From positions 469,698 through 533,697 of the forward strand of contig NZ_BMIL01000001.1 in NCBI RefSeq assembly GCF_014642175.1: DNA of 64,000 nt, read 5' to 3'. Below the pieces are notes generated by a model. That model saw nothing but the letters and a program-made list of their open reading frames with translations. It did not search any database and had not been told where the DNA came from. This document shows positions 24,834 to 34,135 of the stretch, one piece after another. The first letter of the stretch is position 1. The number at the start of each line of letters is the position of its first letter. The position numbers were made by a program, and so were the translations under genes. This DNA is from Pedobacter quisquiliarum. GTDB lineage: Bacteria; Bacteroidota; Bacteroidia; Sphingobacteriales; Sphingobacteriaceae.

Positions 24834-26015
24834 ATGGAATATTTTGTAAATGAAAAAGGATATTACGGCGACTTCGGTGGCGCGTACATTCCGGAGATGC
24901 TTTATCCAAATGTAGAGGAGCTGCGCCAGAACTACATGTCCATCATCAATGATGAGGGCTTCCAGGAGGAATTTAAGAAACTTTTAAAGGACTATGTAGG
25001 TCGTCCTTCGCCTTTATACCTGGCGAAACGCTTATCGTCTAAATACCATGCGAACATCTTCTTGAAGCGGGAAGATTTGAACCATACCGGTGCACACAAG
25101 ATCAACAACACGATTGGGCAGATCTTACTTGCCGAGCGTCTGGGAAAAAAGCGGATCATCGCCGAAACCGGTGCCGGACAACATGGGGTAGCGACTGCAA
25201 CAGTATGCGCACTGCGTGGTTTGGAATGTGTGATCTACATGGGAGAGATTGACATCGAGCGTCAGGCGCCGAATGTTGCCCGCATGAAGATGCTGGGCGC
25301 GACGGTCGTGCCTGCGACATCAGGATCCAAAACTTTGAAGGATGCCACGAATGAAGCCATGCGCGACTGGGTGAACAATCCAGTAGATACGCACTATATC
25401 ATTGGCTCCGTTGTGGGGCCACATCCATATCCCGATATGGTGGCGCTGTTTCAGTCCATCATCTCTGAGGAGACTAAGAAGCAACTGATCGAACAGACTG
25501 GGCGTGACCAACCTGACTATGTACTCGCCTGTGTGGGCGGAGGCAGCAATGCCATGGGGATGTTTTACCATTTCATCAATGATGCAGCGGTAAAGCTCAT
25601 CGCGGTAGAAGCTGCAGGCAAGGGGGTTTCCAGTGGCTATACTGCTGCAACGACTGCGCTAGGGAAAGAAGGGGTACTGCATGGCAGCAGGAGCATCCTG
25701 ATGCAAACCGAAGATGGACAGGTGGTGGAGCCATTCTCGGTTTCCGCAGGACTGGATTATCCGGGCATTGGTCCCCAACATGCACACCTTTTCAAAACTA
25801 CCCGCGCCCAATACGTTTCCATCACTGATGAAGAGGCGCTGAATGCGGGCTTGTTGTGTACGCAACTGGAGGGCATTATTCCAGCAATTGAAAGCGCGCA
25901 TGCCATCGCGCAGCTGGAGAAAATGGAGTTTAAAGCTGGTGAAAATGTCGTCGTTTGTCTATCCGGTAGGGGCGACAAAGACATGGAAACTTACATGAAA
26001 TACTTTGGGTTATAA
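24834..26015 (+). CDS. trpB: Tryptophan synthase beta subunit TrpB
   Basis: A 393-residue PLP enzyme condensing indole with serine. [15 protein letters not shown] opens the chain; [16 protein letters not shown] contains the PLP Lys, [13 protein letters not shown] the catalytic Glu, and [12 protein letters not shown] the phosphate-binding glycines. The C-terminal [13 protein letters not shown] is standard for the canonical TrpB1. It is followed after 9 bp by trpA, its tunnel partner. Confidence 0.97.
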   Translation: MEYFVNEKGYYGDFGGAYIPEMLYPNVEELRQNYMSIINDEGFQEEFKKLLKDYVGRPSPLYLAKRLSSKYHANIFLKREDLNHTGAHKINNTIGQILLAERLGKKRIIAETGAGQHGVATATVCALRGLECVIYMGEIDIERQAPNVARMKMLGATVVPATSGSKTLKDATNEAMRDWVNNPVDTHYIIGSVVGPHPYPDMVALFQSIISEETKKQLIEQTGRDQPDYVLACVGGGSNAMGMFYHFINDAAVKLIAVEAAGKGVSSGYTAATTALGKEGVLHGSRSILMQTEDGQVVEPFSVSAGLDYPGIGPQHAHLFKTTRAQYVSITDEEALNAGLLCTQLEGIIPAIESAHAIAQLEKMEFKAGENVVVCLSGRGDKDMETYMKYFGL

Positions 26016-26024
26016 GCGCAGACA

Positions 26025-26795
26025 ATGAATAGAATCAATCAATTATTCCAGAATAAGAACAAGAATATACTTTCAATATACTATACCGCCGGGTATCCGA
26101 ATTTGGACGATACGCTGACTATCGCACGTGCACTTGAAGAGGCAGGTGCGGACATGTTAGAGATCGGCTTTCCATATTCTGATCCCGTTGCAGACGGTCC
26201 GGTAATCCAGGCAAGTAGTAAGCAAGCATTGGATAACGGCATGGATCTGAAGTTGTTATTTGAACAACTTAAAGACTTACGTAAGTACGTGAACATACCT
26301 GTCCTCTTGATGGGTTATGTAAATCCACTGCTGCAATATGGTGTGGAGAACTTCTGCAAGGCATGCGCTGAGGTGGGTGTTGATGGGCTCATTGTTCCAG
26401 ATTTGCCAATGGTCGAGTACGAGGAATTTTACAAGGATACCTTTCAACAGTACGGCATTAGTAATGTCTTTTTAATTACCCCACAAACCGCAGTAGAACG
26501 TATCCACAAGATTGTTGAGCTGACTAATGGCTTTATCTATATGGTTTCTTCGTCTGCAACCACGGGCAAGAACCTGTCATTGTCGCAGGTTACCGAGGAT
26601 TACTTCTCCAGGGTAGCTGCTTTGGAGCTTAAGAATCCAACGATGATCGGTTTCGGTATCAGCGATCAGCCTAGCTTTGAAAAAGCCTGCCAGTATGCTA
26701 GTGGAGCCATAATCGGTACTGCTTTCGTGAAAGCACTGCAAAGTGACAAGCTTGAAGAAAGCATACAAGGTTTCATGATAGGCTTCTCGAAGTAG
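26025..26795 (+). CDS. trpA: Tryptophan synthase alpha subunit TrpA
   Basis: A 256-residue TIM barrel that releases indole from indole-glycerol phosphate. MLEIGFPYSDPVADGPVIQ contains the catalytic Glu and Asp; LLMGYVNPLLQYG, GLIVPDLPMVEYEE, FLITPQTA and GFIYMVSSSATTG follow. It is the last gene of the operon, with a terminator hairpin about 130 bp downstream. Without TrpC in the operon its substrate must come from an enzyme encoded elsewhere. Confidence 0.96.
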   Translation: MNRINQLFQNKNKNILSIYYTAGYPNLDDTLTIARALEEAGADMLEIGFPYSDPVADGPVIQASSKQALDNGMDLKLLFEQLKDLRKYVNIPVLLMGYVNPLLQYGVENFCKACAEVGVDGLIVPDLPMVEYEEFYKDTFQQYGISNVFLITPQTAVERIHKIVELTNGFIYMVSSSATTGKNLSLSQVTEDYFSRVAALELKNPTMIGFGISDQPSFEKACQYASGAIIGTAFVKALQSDKLEESIQGFMIGFSK

Positions 26796-26927
26796 CGCAA
26801 GACCTGGGAGTTATACGAAATAGCGGATCCTCAGGCATAGCTTGAAGCGGTGAAACTACTTATCAGTTACTCGAGTAGTGAAAGTCTTGGGCGTGATTGG
26901 TAAAGCGGATGATCTGAAGTCATTAAA

Positions 26928-26957
26928 AAAGGCAAAGCCATTACAAGCTTTGCCTTT
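26928..26957. terminator. Bidirectional terminator after trpA
   Basis: AAAGGCAAAGC (26928-26938) pairs perfectly with GCTTTGCCTTT (26947-26957), with an A run before and T/A-rich sequence after. It lies between trpA and the convergent Sua5-like gene. Confidence 0.85.
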
Positions 26958-26983
26958 AAAACCGTACCGTAGGAAGTTTTAAG

Positions 26984-27604
26984 TTATAGTACATCTTCAA
27001 GACTTCCCTTACCTTCCCTTATTACTTCGAACTCGCCCGATGTACAATCGATTACGGTAGAGGCGATGTTGCCGCCGTAACCACCATCAATAACCAGATC
27101 TACCGTATCGTGGTATTTCTCTTGTATCAATTCCGGGTCTGTCGAGTATTCTAGTACATCGTCGTCATCGCGGATAGAAGTAGAAAGGATTGGGTTGCCT
27201 AGCAGTCGTACAATTTCCCTGGCGATGTTGTTGTCCGGAACACGGATACCCACCGTTTTCTTCTTGGAACTCAGAAGTTTAGGTACATTGTTGTTCGCGT
27301 TGAGAATGAAGGTGTAAGGTCCTGGCAATGCTTTCTTCAATACACGAAAGACATTGGTGTCTATGGGCTTAATGTAGTCTGATATATGACTCAGGTCAGA
27401 ACAGATGAACGAGAAATTCGCTTTATCGGGCTTAATGCCTCTCAATCTGCAGATGCGTTCAATCGCTTTATGATTGGTAATGTCGCAGCCCAGACCGTAG
27501 ATGGTGTCTGTTGGATAAATGATGATACCGCCGTTTCTGAGTACCTCTACCGCCTGTTCAATGAACTTCGGATTTGGGTTTTCTGGATAGATCTTGATAA
27601 GCAT
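26984..27604 (-). CDS. YciO/Sua5 family protein (L-threonylcarbamoyladenylate synthase type)
   Basis: A 206-residue YrdC-fold protein. GGIIIYPTDTIYGLGCDITN is the nucleotide-binding opening of Sua5/TsaC/YciO, followed by IKPDKANFSFIC, LPGPYTFIL, VGIRVPDN and ILSTS. Such enzymes make threonylcarbamoyl-AMP for the t6A37 modification of tRNAs. The KPDKANFSFIC variant resembles the YciO branch, whose cellular role is less certain than that of TsaC, so I keep the family name. No Sua5 C-terminal domain is present. Confidence 0.85.
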   Translation of the reverse strand: MLIKIYPENPNPKFIEQAVEVLRNGGIIIYPTDTIYGLGCDITNHKAIERICRLRGIKPDKANFSFICSDLSHISDYIKPIDTNVFRVLKKALPGPYTFILNANNNVPKLLSSKKKTVGIRVPDNNIAREIVRLLGNPILSTSIRDDDDVLEYSTDPELIQEKYHDTVDLVIDGGYGGNIASTVIDCTSGEFEVIREGKGSLEDVL

Positions 27605-27685
27605 AGGGTCAATTTACGAATTTGTTTGGTGTGCATATTGATATATAATGTACTATTGTAGGAATCTGTTTTTAGAATTTAGAAT

Positions 27686-29326
27686 ATGAGGAAAGCATTT
27701 ATCGCTCTCGCAGCATTTTTGGTTACTGCCACGGTAATGATTAGCCTGGCATGGCCACCATTTTTCTGGGCTTTTATCTTTGTTGGCCCGTTTGTTTTAC
27801 TGGGTATTTACGACTTATATCAGCCCAAACATAGCATCGTAAGAAACTATCCTGTCTTTGGCCGTTTACGCTATTTCGCGGAAGATTTACGGCCCAAAGT
27901 ATACCAGTATTTCGTTGAAAGTGATACCAATGGTAAGCCTTTCAGCCGCTTGAGCCGCTCGCTGATCTACCAGCGCGCAAAAAAAGAAACGGACACAATC
28001 CCTTTTGGTACACAGCTCGATGTTTATGAGAACGGATACGAATGGTTAAGCCATAGTATTGCTGCGATCAGTCACCATGAGCTGGAGCCAAATCCCCGCG
28101 TAATGATCGGTGGACCGGACTGTAAGCAGCCATACGCTGCCAGTATTTTTAATATCTCTGCTATGAGCTTTGGCTCGCTAAGCGAGAACGCTATCCGTGC
28201 ACTTAATGGCGGTGCTTTTATGGGTAATTTCGCCCACAATACCGGTGAGGGTGGAATTAGTGATTACCACCTGGCAGAGAAGGGCGACCTTATCTGGCAA
28301 ATCGGGACCGGGTACTTCGGTTGCAGGCACCACGATGGAACCTTCAATGATGAGGCCTTTGCGGAGCGTTCCAAGATGGAACAGGTGAAGATGATTGACA
28401 TCAAACTATCCCAGGGCGCAAAGCCTGGACACGGTGGTATTTTACCAGCACAGAAAGTAACGCCTGAGATTGCCAGGATCCGTCTGGTGAAGGAAGGTTT
28501 CGACGTACTATCTCCACCTTCGCACGCTGCATTCTCCACACCTTTGGAGTTGATGGATTTCGTGAAAAAGCTGAGAACACTTTCTGGTGGTAAACCTGTC
28601 GGTATTAAGTTGTGTATCGGCCGTAAGAGCGAGTTCTTCGCCATTTGTAAAGCAATGGTGAAGACGGGTATCTACGTTGATTTTATTACCGTTGATGGTG
28701 GTGAGGGTGGAACAGGTGCTTCACCGCAGGAGTTCTCCAACGCGGTAGGTATGCCACTTCGTGAAGGCGTTGCCTTTGTATATGATGTACTTACAGGCTT
28801 TGGCTTAAAGAAACACATCAAGATCATTGCTTCAGGTAAAGTTGTTTCCGGATTTGACCTGATCAAGAATATTGCACTCGGTGCAGACCTTTGTAACTCT
28901 GCAAGGGGTATGATGTTCGCCCTGGGTTGTATTCAGGCTTTGGAATGTAATACCAATACCTGCCCAACAGGTGTCGCTACACAGGATCCAAGTTTAATGA
29001 AAGGTTTGGTAGTTGAAGACAAGAAAACCCGGGTGTTTAACTATCACCGTTTAACGGTGGCAAGTGCAATTGAGTTGCTGGGTGCAGCTGGATTGAGACA
29101 TCCGTATCAGTTAACACGGGCATACATCAACAGAAGGATTAGTCCGAATGTGATGCAGTCTTATATTGAGACTTTCCCATACATTCCTGAAGGTAGTTTA
29201 TTGAAAACACCGTATCCTACAAAATATGAACTGGGTATGGCTTTAAGTACTTCGAAGAGCTTTGCGCCGACAGACTACAAAGTATCACAGATTGATTATG
29301 CTCATGCAAATTCCCTGAACGGGTAA
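27686..29326 (+). CDS. FMN-binding glutamate synthase family protein
   Basis: A 546-residue protein with an N-terminal membrane segment pair (~5-45), then a glutamate synthase central/FMN domain. SAMSFGSLSENAIRALNGGA, NTGEGGIS, GAKPGHGGILPAQKV and VDGGEGGTGASPQEF are FMN and oxoglutarate site blocks. GCIQALECNTNTCPTG carries the three Cys spacing of a 3Fe-4S cluster. There is no glutaminase domain, so it is not a classical GOGAT; the physiological reaction of this stand-alone family is unresolved. The stop codon is embedded in a long hairpin. Confidence 0.88.
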   Translation: MRKAFIALAAFLVTATVMISLAWPPFFWAFIFVGPFVLLGIYDLYQPKHSIVRNYPVFGRLRYFAEDLRPKVYQYFVESDTNGKPFSRLSRSLIYQRAKKETDTIPFGTQLDVYENGYEWLSHSIAAISHHELEPNPRVMIGGPDCKQPYAASIFNISAMSFGSLSENAIRALNGGAFMGNFAHNTGEGGISDYHLAEKGDLIWQIGTGYFGCRHHDGTFNDEAFAERSKMEQVKMIDIKLSQGAKPGHGGILPAQKVTPEIARIRLVKEGFDVLSPPSHAAFSTPLELMDFVKKLRTLSGGKPVGIKLCIGRKSEFFAICKAMVKTGIYVDFITVDGGEGGTGASPQEFSNAVGMPLREGVAFVYDVLTGFGLKKHIKIIASGKVVSGFDLIKNIALGADLCNSARGMMFALGCIQALECNTNTCPTGVATQDPSLMKGLVVEDKKTRVFNYHRLTVASAIELLGAAGLRHPYQLTRAYINRRISPNVMQSYIETFPYIPEGSLLKTPYPTKYELGMALSTSKSFAPTDYKVSQIDYAHANSLNG

Positions 29327-29346
29327 TTTGCATGAGCCAATCGGCT
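29300..29346. terminator. Hairpin spanning the stop codon of the glutamate-synthase-like gene
   Basis: GCTCATGCAAATT (29300-29312) and AATTTGCATGAGC (29325-29337) are perfect inverted repeats, extended inward by CCC/GGG with a single bulged T, for about 16 bp of stem. The left arm is coding and the TAA stop lies at the base of the loop side. A second small hairpin, AGCC-AATC-GGCT, overlaps the right end and is followed by TTATTATT. It probably terminates transcription from both convergent genes. Confidence 0.65.
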
Positions 29347-29351
29347 TATTA

Positions 29352-30800
29352 TTAAAATTCAGCGTTCTTGGGGAATCTCGGGAACGCTATTACATCTCTA
29401 ATGTTGGTCATACCGGTTACAAATAGGACCAGGCGTTCGAAGCCAAGACCAAAACCTGCATGCGGTGCAGAACCAAAACGACGGGTATCTAAATACCACC
29501 ACATTTCATCTTGGGGAATGTTCATCTGTTCCATGCGTTGCATCAATCTTTCCAGACGCTCTTCACGCTGAGAACCACCAATCATTTCACCAATTCCCGG
29601 GAATAGGATATCCATCGCAGCGACGGTTTGTCTGCCTTGCTCATCTGGCTCATTCTGACGCATGTAGAACGACTTAATATCAGCAGGGTAGTCTGTAAGT
29701 ATTACTGGTTTTTTGAAGTGTTTCTCCACCAGGTAACGCTCGTGTTCAGACTGCAGATCTGCGCCCCACTCATCAATCAGGTATTTGAATTGCTTCTTCT
29801 GGTTCGGCTTGGAAGATTTAAGGATTCTGATTGCTTCAGTGTAGGTCAGTCGCTCGAATTCATTTTCCAGGCAGAAGTTCAGTTTTTCCACCAGTGACAT
29901 GGCACTGCGCTCTGCTTGTGGTTTTGATTTCTCTTCCTCTTGCAGGCGGTTGTTCAGGAACTCAATTTCTTCCTTGCAGTTTTCCAGCGCATAGCTGATG
30001 ACATACTTCATCATATCTTCTGCAAGCTGCATGTTGTCCTCTAAATCAGCAAACGCCACTTCCGGTTCAATCATCCAGAACTCGGCAAGGTGACGGGTGG
30101 TATTGGAGTTTTCCGCACGGAAGGTCGGTCCGAAGGTATAGATCTGGCCGAAAGCCATTGCTGCAAGCTCCCCTTCAAGCTGTCCGGATACCGTTAGGTT
30201 CGTTGCTCTGCCGAAGAAGTCTTCCGCATAGTTAACCTTTCCGTCTTCCGTCCTTGGTGTATTATCAAAGTCAAGGGTGGTCACTTTAAACATCTCACCA
30301 GCACCTTCAGCGTCAGAAGCTGTAATTACCGGCGTATGCATGTAGACAAAGCCACGCTCGTTGTAGAACTTGTGAATCGCGAAAGCAAGTGCGTGTCTTA
30401 CTTTGAACACTGCATTGAAGGTATTGGTGCGGAAACGCAGGTGTGCAATCTCCCTTAGGAATTCCAGGCTGTGCTTTTTAGGCTGCAAAGGAAATTTTTC
30501 AGGATCACTATCACCTAAGATCTCGATTGTTGTTGCTTTAACATCAACGCGCTGACCTTTACCGATAGATTCTACGATAGTACCCGTTACCGCAACTGCA
30601 GCCCCGGTTGTAATTCTTTTTAGTAGCTGCTCCGGCGTATTATTGAAATCAACTACGATTTGAATGGTACCCATGCAAGAGCCGTCATTTAGCGCAATAA
30701 ACTGGTTATTGCGGAAGGTACGAACCCAACCCATTACGGTTACTTCTCTGTCAAACTCGGTCGTTTCTAGTAAATCTTTTATTTTTTCTCTTTTAATCAT
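29352..30800 (-). CDS. asnS: Asparagine--tRNA ligase
   Basis: A 482-residue class IIb aminoacyl-tRNA synthetase. The N-terminal OB-fold anticodon-binding domain ([30 protein letters not shown]) is followed by motif 1 ([21 protein letters not shown]), motif 2 ([21 protein letters not shown]) and motif 3 ([12 protein letters not shown]). The ATG at 30800 ([12 protein letters not shown]) is chosen over an upstream in-frame ATG at 30836 because that one overlaps a promoter box and adds 12 residues not typical of AsnS. Confidence 0.95.
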   Translation of the reverse strand: MIKREKIKDLLETTEFDREVTVMGWVRTFRNNQFIALNDGSCMGTIQIVVDFNNTPEQLLKRITTGAAVAVTGTIVESIGKGQRVDVKATTIEILGDSDPEKFPLQPKKHSLEFLREIAHLRFRTNTFNAVFKVRHALAFAIHKFYNERGFVYMHTPVITASDAEGAGEMFKVTTLDFDNTPRTEDGKVNYAEDFFGRATNLTVSGQLEGELAAMAFGQIYTFGPTFRAENSNTTRHLAEFWMIEPEVAFADLEDNMQLAEDMMKYVISYALENCKEEIEFLNNRLQEEEKSKPQAERSAMSLVEKLNFCLENEFERLTYTEAIRILKSSKPNQKKQFKYLIDEWGADLQSEHERYLVEKHFKKPVILTDYPADIKSFYMRQNEPDEQGRQTVAAMDILFPGIGEMIGGSQREERLERLMQRMEQMNIPQDEMWWYLDTRRFGSAPHAGFGLGFERLVLFVTGMTNIRDVIAFPRFPKNAEF

Positions 30801-30833
30801 GTCTTTAGAATCATGTCTTTTTATGGAGCCTGT

Positions 30834-30841
30834 CAAAAATA
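30834..30841 (-). promoter_or_regulatory. -7 promoter box of asnS
   Basis: On the minus strand TATTTTTG matches TAnnTTTG, 33 bp before the chosen asnS start. It supports the shorter start codon choice. Confidence 0.45.
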
Positions 30842-30932
30842 AGCAATTCCATCAAATACACCGTCTTATTTGCTGCTAAATGCGAAATGAGCATGGGTAA
30901 CCCGCAGGTAGAAGAAGCCAGGTATAATGAAT

Positions 30933-30971
30933 ACAAAAAAAGCCGGCCAGCAAATTAATGCTGGCCGGCTT
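30933..30971 (-). terminator. Terminator of sucC
   Basis: AAGCCGGCCAGCA (30940-30952) and TGCTGGCCGGCTT (30959-30971) form a perfect 13-bp stem with a 6-nt loop. On the minus strand the stem is followed by a run of Ts. It lies just downstream of the sucC stop. Confidence 0.92.
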
Positions 30972-30992
30972 CCTATGATTTAAATTAGAATA

Positions 30993-32183
30993 CTATGCTA
31001 ATACTTTAGTTACCAGGTTAGCGGCATCTTGTAGTGCAATAGCTGAATAAACCTGTAGACCAGATTCATCAATTAGTTTTTTAGCTTCTTCAGCATTTGT
31101 ACCTTGAAGACGGCAGATAATTGGAACAGGAACGTTTCCAATTTCCTGGTAAGCATCAATCACACCTTGAGCAACACGGTCGCAACGAACGATACCACCA
31201 AAGATATTGATCAGGATCGCTTTAACGTTAGGGTCTTTAAGGATGATGTTAAAACCAGCTTTAACGGTTTCAGCATTTGCAGTTCCACCCACATCAAGGA
31301 AGTTAGCAGGCTCACCACCAGCAATTTTAATGATGTCCATTGTCGCCATCGCAAGACCAGCACCATTCACCATACAACCAACGTTACCGTCAAGTTTTAC
31401 ATAGTTCAGGTTAGAAGCACTTGCTTCAACTTCTGTTGGATCTTCTTCTGCAGTATCGCGCATTGCTGCGTAGTCTTTATGACGGAACAAAGCGTTCTCA
31501 TCAAGGTTTACTTTCGCATCAACAGCAATAATTTTATCGTCAGAGGTTTTTAATACCGGGTTGATCTCGAACATTGCAGAGTCCGTAGCATCATAAGCTT
31601 TATAAAGTGCGGTAACAAATTTTACCATCTCTTTATGTGCTGCACCAGTTAAGCCAAGGTTGAAAGCGATTTTACGCGCCTGGAATCCTTGCAAACCAAC
31701 TTTAGGGTCAATATCTTCTTTGAAAATCAAGTGAGGTGTTTTTTCTGCAACCTCTTCGATATCCATACCACCTTCAGTAGAGTACATGATGATGTTGGTA
31801 CCGTTTGTTCTGTTTAAAAGAACACTCATATAGAATTCCTTGGTTTCAGAAGCACCTGGATAGTAAACATCCTGTGCAACAAGAACCTTGTTCACTTTTT
31901 TACCTTCAGGACCAGTTTGAGGGGTTACCAACTGCATTCCAAGGATTGCAGATGCTCTTTCTTTAACCTCATCCAGGTTTTTAGCAAGCTTTACACCGCC
32001 ACCTTTACCACGACCACCAGCGTGGATCTGTGCTTTAATCACAACCCAGTCAGAGTTGTAATCAGATTTCATTTTTTTAGCCGCTTCAACAGCTTGATCA
32101 ACTGTATCGGCAACGATGCCTTCTTGAACGGCAACACCAAAACTCTTTAGTATTTCTTTACCTTGATATTCGTGGATGTTCAT
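30993..32183 (-). CDS. sucC: Succinate--CoA ligase, ADP-forming, beta subunit
   Basis: A 396-residue ATP-grasp protein of the TCA cycle that makes ATP from succinyl-CoA with SucD. It starts [17 protein letters not shown], then [20 protein letters not shown] (nucleotide loop), FEINPV and [15 protein letters not shown] (metal-binding). [22 protein letters not shown] and [11 protein letters not shown] follow near the C-terminus. sucD is not adjacent. A -7 box (TAGATTTG on the minus strand, 32203-32210) lies 19 bp before the start. Confidence 0.97.
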   Translation of the reverse strand: MNIHEYQGKEILKSFGVAVQEGIVADTVDQAVEAAKKMKSDYNSDWVVIKAQIHAGGRGKGGGVKLAKNLDEVKERASAILGMQLVTPQTGPEGKKVNKVLVAQDVYYPGASETKEFYMSVLLNRTNGTNIIMYSTEGGMDIEEVAEKTPHLIFKEDIDPKVGLQGFQARKIAFNLGLTGAAHKEMVKFVTALYKAYDATDSAMFEINPVLKTSDDKIIAVDAKVNLDENALFRHKDYAAMRDTAEEDPTEVEASASNLNYVKLDGNVGCMVNGAGLAMATMDIIKIAGGEPANFLDVGGTANAETVKAGFNIILKDPNVKAILINIFGGIVRCDRVAQGVIDAYQEIGNVPVPIICRLQGTNAEEAKKLIDESGLQVYSAIALQDAANLVTKVLA

Positions 32184-32202
32184 TTGCTGAATTATTTTGT
32201 GT

Positions 32203-32210
32203 CAAATCTA
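32203..32210 (-). promoter_or_regulatory. -7 promoter box of sucC
   Basis: TAGATTTG on the minus strand matches TAnnTTTG exactly, 19 bp upstream of the sucC start codon. The -33 region is only T-rich. Confidence 0.45.
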
Positions 32211-32306
32211 CAATTCTAGTTCGGTTATAAAAACATATAATCACGTTTCTGGGATTTTTTTGACGTTTAAATGGGCTATTCAACCTTATTAATGTCTCGC
32301 ATTTTG

Positions 32307-32314
32307 TAAGTTTG
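32307..32314 (+). promoter_or_regulatory. -7 box of the LolD-like gene
   Basis: TAAGTTTG matches TAnnTTTG and lies 7 bp before the ATG at 32322, predicting a very short leader. Confidence 0.45.
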
Positions 32315-32321
32315 CATATAT

Positions 32322-32972
32322 ATGCTTAGAGCCACAGCAGTTAAAAAATCTTATGGAAGTCTGCCCATATTAAAAGGTGTAGACTTTGAAGTTGAAAAGG
32401 GAGAAATCGTAAGCATCATCGGCGCTTCTGGTGCCGGAAAAAGCACACTGCTGCACATCCTGGGTACGCTTGACAAACCGGATTCAGGAACAGTAGAGCT
32501 CAATGGCACAAAGATCAGCGGCCTCAGCGGTGAGCTGGTATCCATATTCCGCAACAAGAACATTGGTTTTGTATTTCAGTTCCACCACCTGCTGCCGGAA
32601 TTTACCGCACTGGAGAACATCTGCATTCCTGCATTTATCGCCAAGGTGCCAAAGAAAGAAGCGGAACGCAAAGCCATGGAGCTGCTGGATATGTTGGGCC
32701 TTAAAGCCCGGGCACAGCATAAACCAAATGAATTGTCCGGGGGAGAGCAACAACGCATTGCCGTTGCACGTGCACTGATCAACCGCCCAACGGTGGTCCT
32801 AGCCGATGAGCCATCGGGTAACCTCGATTCTACCAATGCCGATGCACTGCATCAGTTTTTCATCACCCTGCGGGAAAACTTCAACCAGACATTTATTATC
32901 GTCACCCACAACGAAGGTCTCGCTAAAATCAGTGACCGCGTTGTAACCATGAAAGATGGTTTAATTATATAG
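32322..32972 (+). CDS. ABC transporter ATP-binding protein, LolD/MacB-type
   Basis: A 216-residue ATPase with Walker [11 protein letters not shown]-loop in [17 protein letters not shown], signature [15 protein letters not shown], Walker [13 protein letters not shown] and switch His in VTHNEG. The QFHHLLPEF and EPSGNLD blocks fit the LolD/MacB/FtsE clade, which drives lipoprotein release or other periplasm-facing mechanics rather than transport across the membrane. The membrane partner is not encoded nearby. The next gene begins 10 bp later. Confidence 0.9.
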   Translation: MLRATAVKKSYGSLPILKGVDFEVEKGEIVSIIGASGAGKSTLLHILGTLDKPDSGTVELNGTKISGLSGELVSIFRNKNIGFVFQFHHLLPEFTALENICIPAFIAKVPKKEAERKAMELLDMLGLKARAQHKPNELSGGEQQRIAVARALINRPTVVLADEPSGNLDSTNADALHQFFITLRENFNQTFIIVTHNEGLAKISDRVVTMKDGLII

Positions 32973-32982
32973 CTATTATACT

Positions 32983-33483
32983 TTGAAAATATTAATCACT
33001 GGCGGCAAATCTGCCGGAACACTTAAGTTGCTTAAAGCCTTTGAAGGACACGAAATAATCCTTGCCGATTACGGCGAAACCCCATCCTTTGGCTCGGCCG
33101 CATATACATTCCTATCCCTTGGCGAAGAAAACGACGCCATCGCACACAATCTGCTTAACACCTGCCTCGACCATGGCGTAGAGTGCCTGTTGCCGCTTCA
33201 TGAGTTTGAGGTCTCTCAGGTTTCAAAATCTGCAGTGTTGTTCGAGGAATTTAACATCACCGTTTTGCTACCATCACTCATTGACCTTCCGAAATTCTTT
33301 TACCCGCTTCAGGATGTGGACCCGAAAAGCCCTTGGGCAATATTCGTGAAAGGTGAACTTAAGTTCCCCGTAGAAGCCACAGCGGCCCTGCACGCCTTAG
33401 GAAAAGAACACGAGCTCAATGGCGTGTTTTACATCCCTGAACAGTTGGAACAACCCACAGCCATCCTTTTTACCATTAAGTGA
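32983..33483 (+). CDS. Orphan pre-ATP-grasp-like protein
   Basis: A 166-residue protein starting at TTG 32983 (MKILITGGKSAGTLKLLKAF). The N-terminal half resembles the Rossmann-like pre-ATP-grasp domain of carbamoyl phosphate synthase-type ligases: a glycine-rich loop, IILADYGETPSFGSAAY, then VECLLPLHEFEVSQVSK. No ATP-grasp domain follows; the chain ends after a short divergent C-terminus. I do not recognise a named family. The downstream HAD-like gene overlaps its stop, so the two probably work together. Confidence 0.6.
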   Translation: MKILITGGKSAGTLKLLKAFEGHEIILADYGETPSFGSAAYTFLSLGEENDAIAHNLLNTCLDHGVECLLPLHEFEVSQVSKSAVLFEEFNITVLLPSLIDLPKFFYPLQDVDPKSPWAIFVKGELKFPVEATAALHALGKEHELNGVFYIPEQLEQPTAILFTIK

Positions 33484-34097
33484 TGGGTGCAGCGAAATAC
33501 ATGGAGGAACATGAGGCGTTCGTTTTCGAGCTCGATGATGTGTTGTATCCCGTTAAAGACTTTCACCTGCAGGTTTATTACCTCTTTGCTTCTTTTCTGG
33601 AATACACGGAGCAGCTCGACGCAAGCGCCATCGTCTTGTTCATGAAAGAAACCTACGAGCAGGATGGCGAGCGAGCAGTGCTGGATAAAACCTTTGCCGC
33701 ATTCGGCATTGCCGATAAATACCGGGAGAACTTCGCACTGCTGAACAAAACCGCGAAGCTGCCCTTGAAGCTCCTGATGTTCGAACCTGTCCTGAAGTTC
33801 ATGCAAGATCTGGTGGTGGAGCGCAAAACCATCTATCTGCTGGTAGGCGGAGACCCTGAGCAACAGCTCAATAAGATCAGACAAATCGAATGGAATGGCC
33901 TGGAACAGTACATTCGGGTCTTCTTCAAGGAGGAGATTACGCGCAATCCGGACCACGACAGTTTAGCCAGGTTCATCACGGCCCACAAGCTTTCCCCAGC
34001 TGCTATTTTGGTGGTGGGAAAGGCAGAATCTGATCAGCATATGGCTGCTGAACAGGGAATTAAATTTTTAACGGTTAATAAACTTTTATTATCTTAA
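33483..34097 (+). CDS. HAD-like protein with a substituted nucleophile
   Basis: A 204-residue HAD-fold protein. Motif I reads VFELDDVLYP where active relatives have FDLDDTLYP, so the nucleophilic Asp is Glu while the acid/base Asp remains. A motif II-like strand (TIYLLVGGDPEQQ) and motif III/IV-like region (FFKEEI, AAILVVGKAESDQHMAAEQG) are visible but also divergent. The start overlaps the preceding stop (TGATG). It may be a catalytically dead or altered phosphatase. Function unknown. Confidence 0.65.
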   Translation: MGAAKYMEEHEAFVFELDDVLYPVKDFHLQVYYLFASFLEYTEQLDASAIVLFMKETYEQDGERAVLDKTFAAFGIADKYRENFALLNKTAKLPLKLLMFEPVLKFMQDLVVERKTIYLLVGGDPEQQLNKIRQIEWNGLEQYIRVFFKEEITRNPDHDSLARFITAHKLSPAAILVVGKAESDQHMAAEQGIKFLTVNKLLLS

Positions 34098-34135
34098 CTA
34101 CGTTAATACAACCATACACAAGCTATTTCTTTGAA

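Noticed and set aside
26796..26927. Weak internal similarity between two segments after trpA (TGGG...AAAGCGGAT patterns)
   Set aside because: Too short and imperfect to call a repeat; no coding frame.
29352..30836. Longer asnS start at 30836
   Set aside because: The ATG overlaps a -7 promoter box and adds 12 residues unlike AsnS N-termini; the ATG at 30800 fits better.
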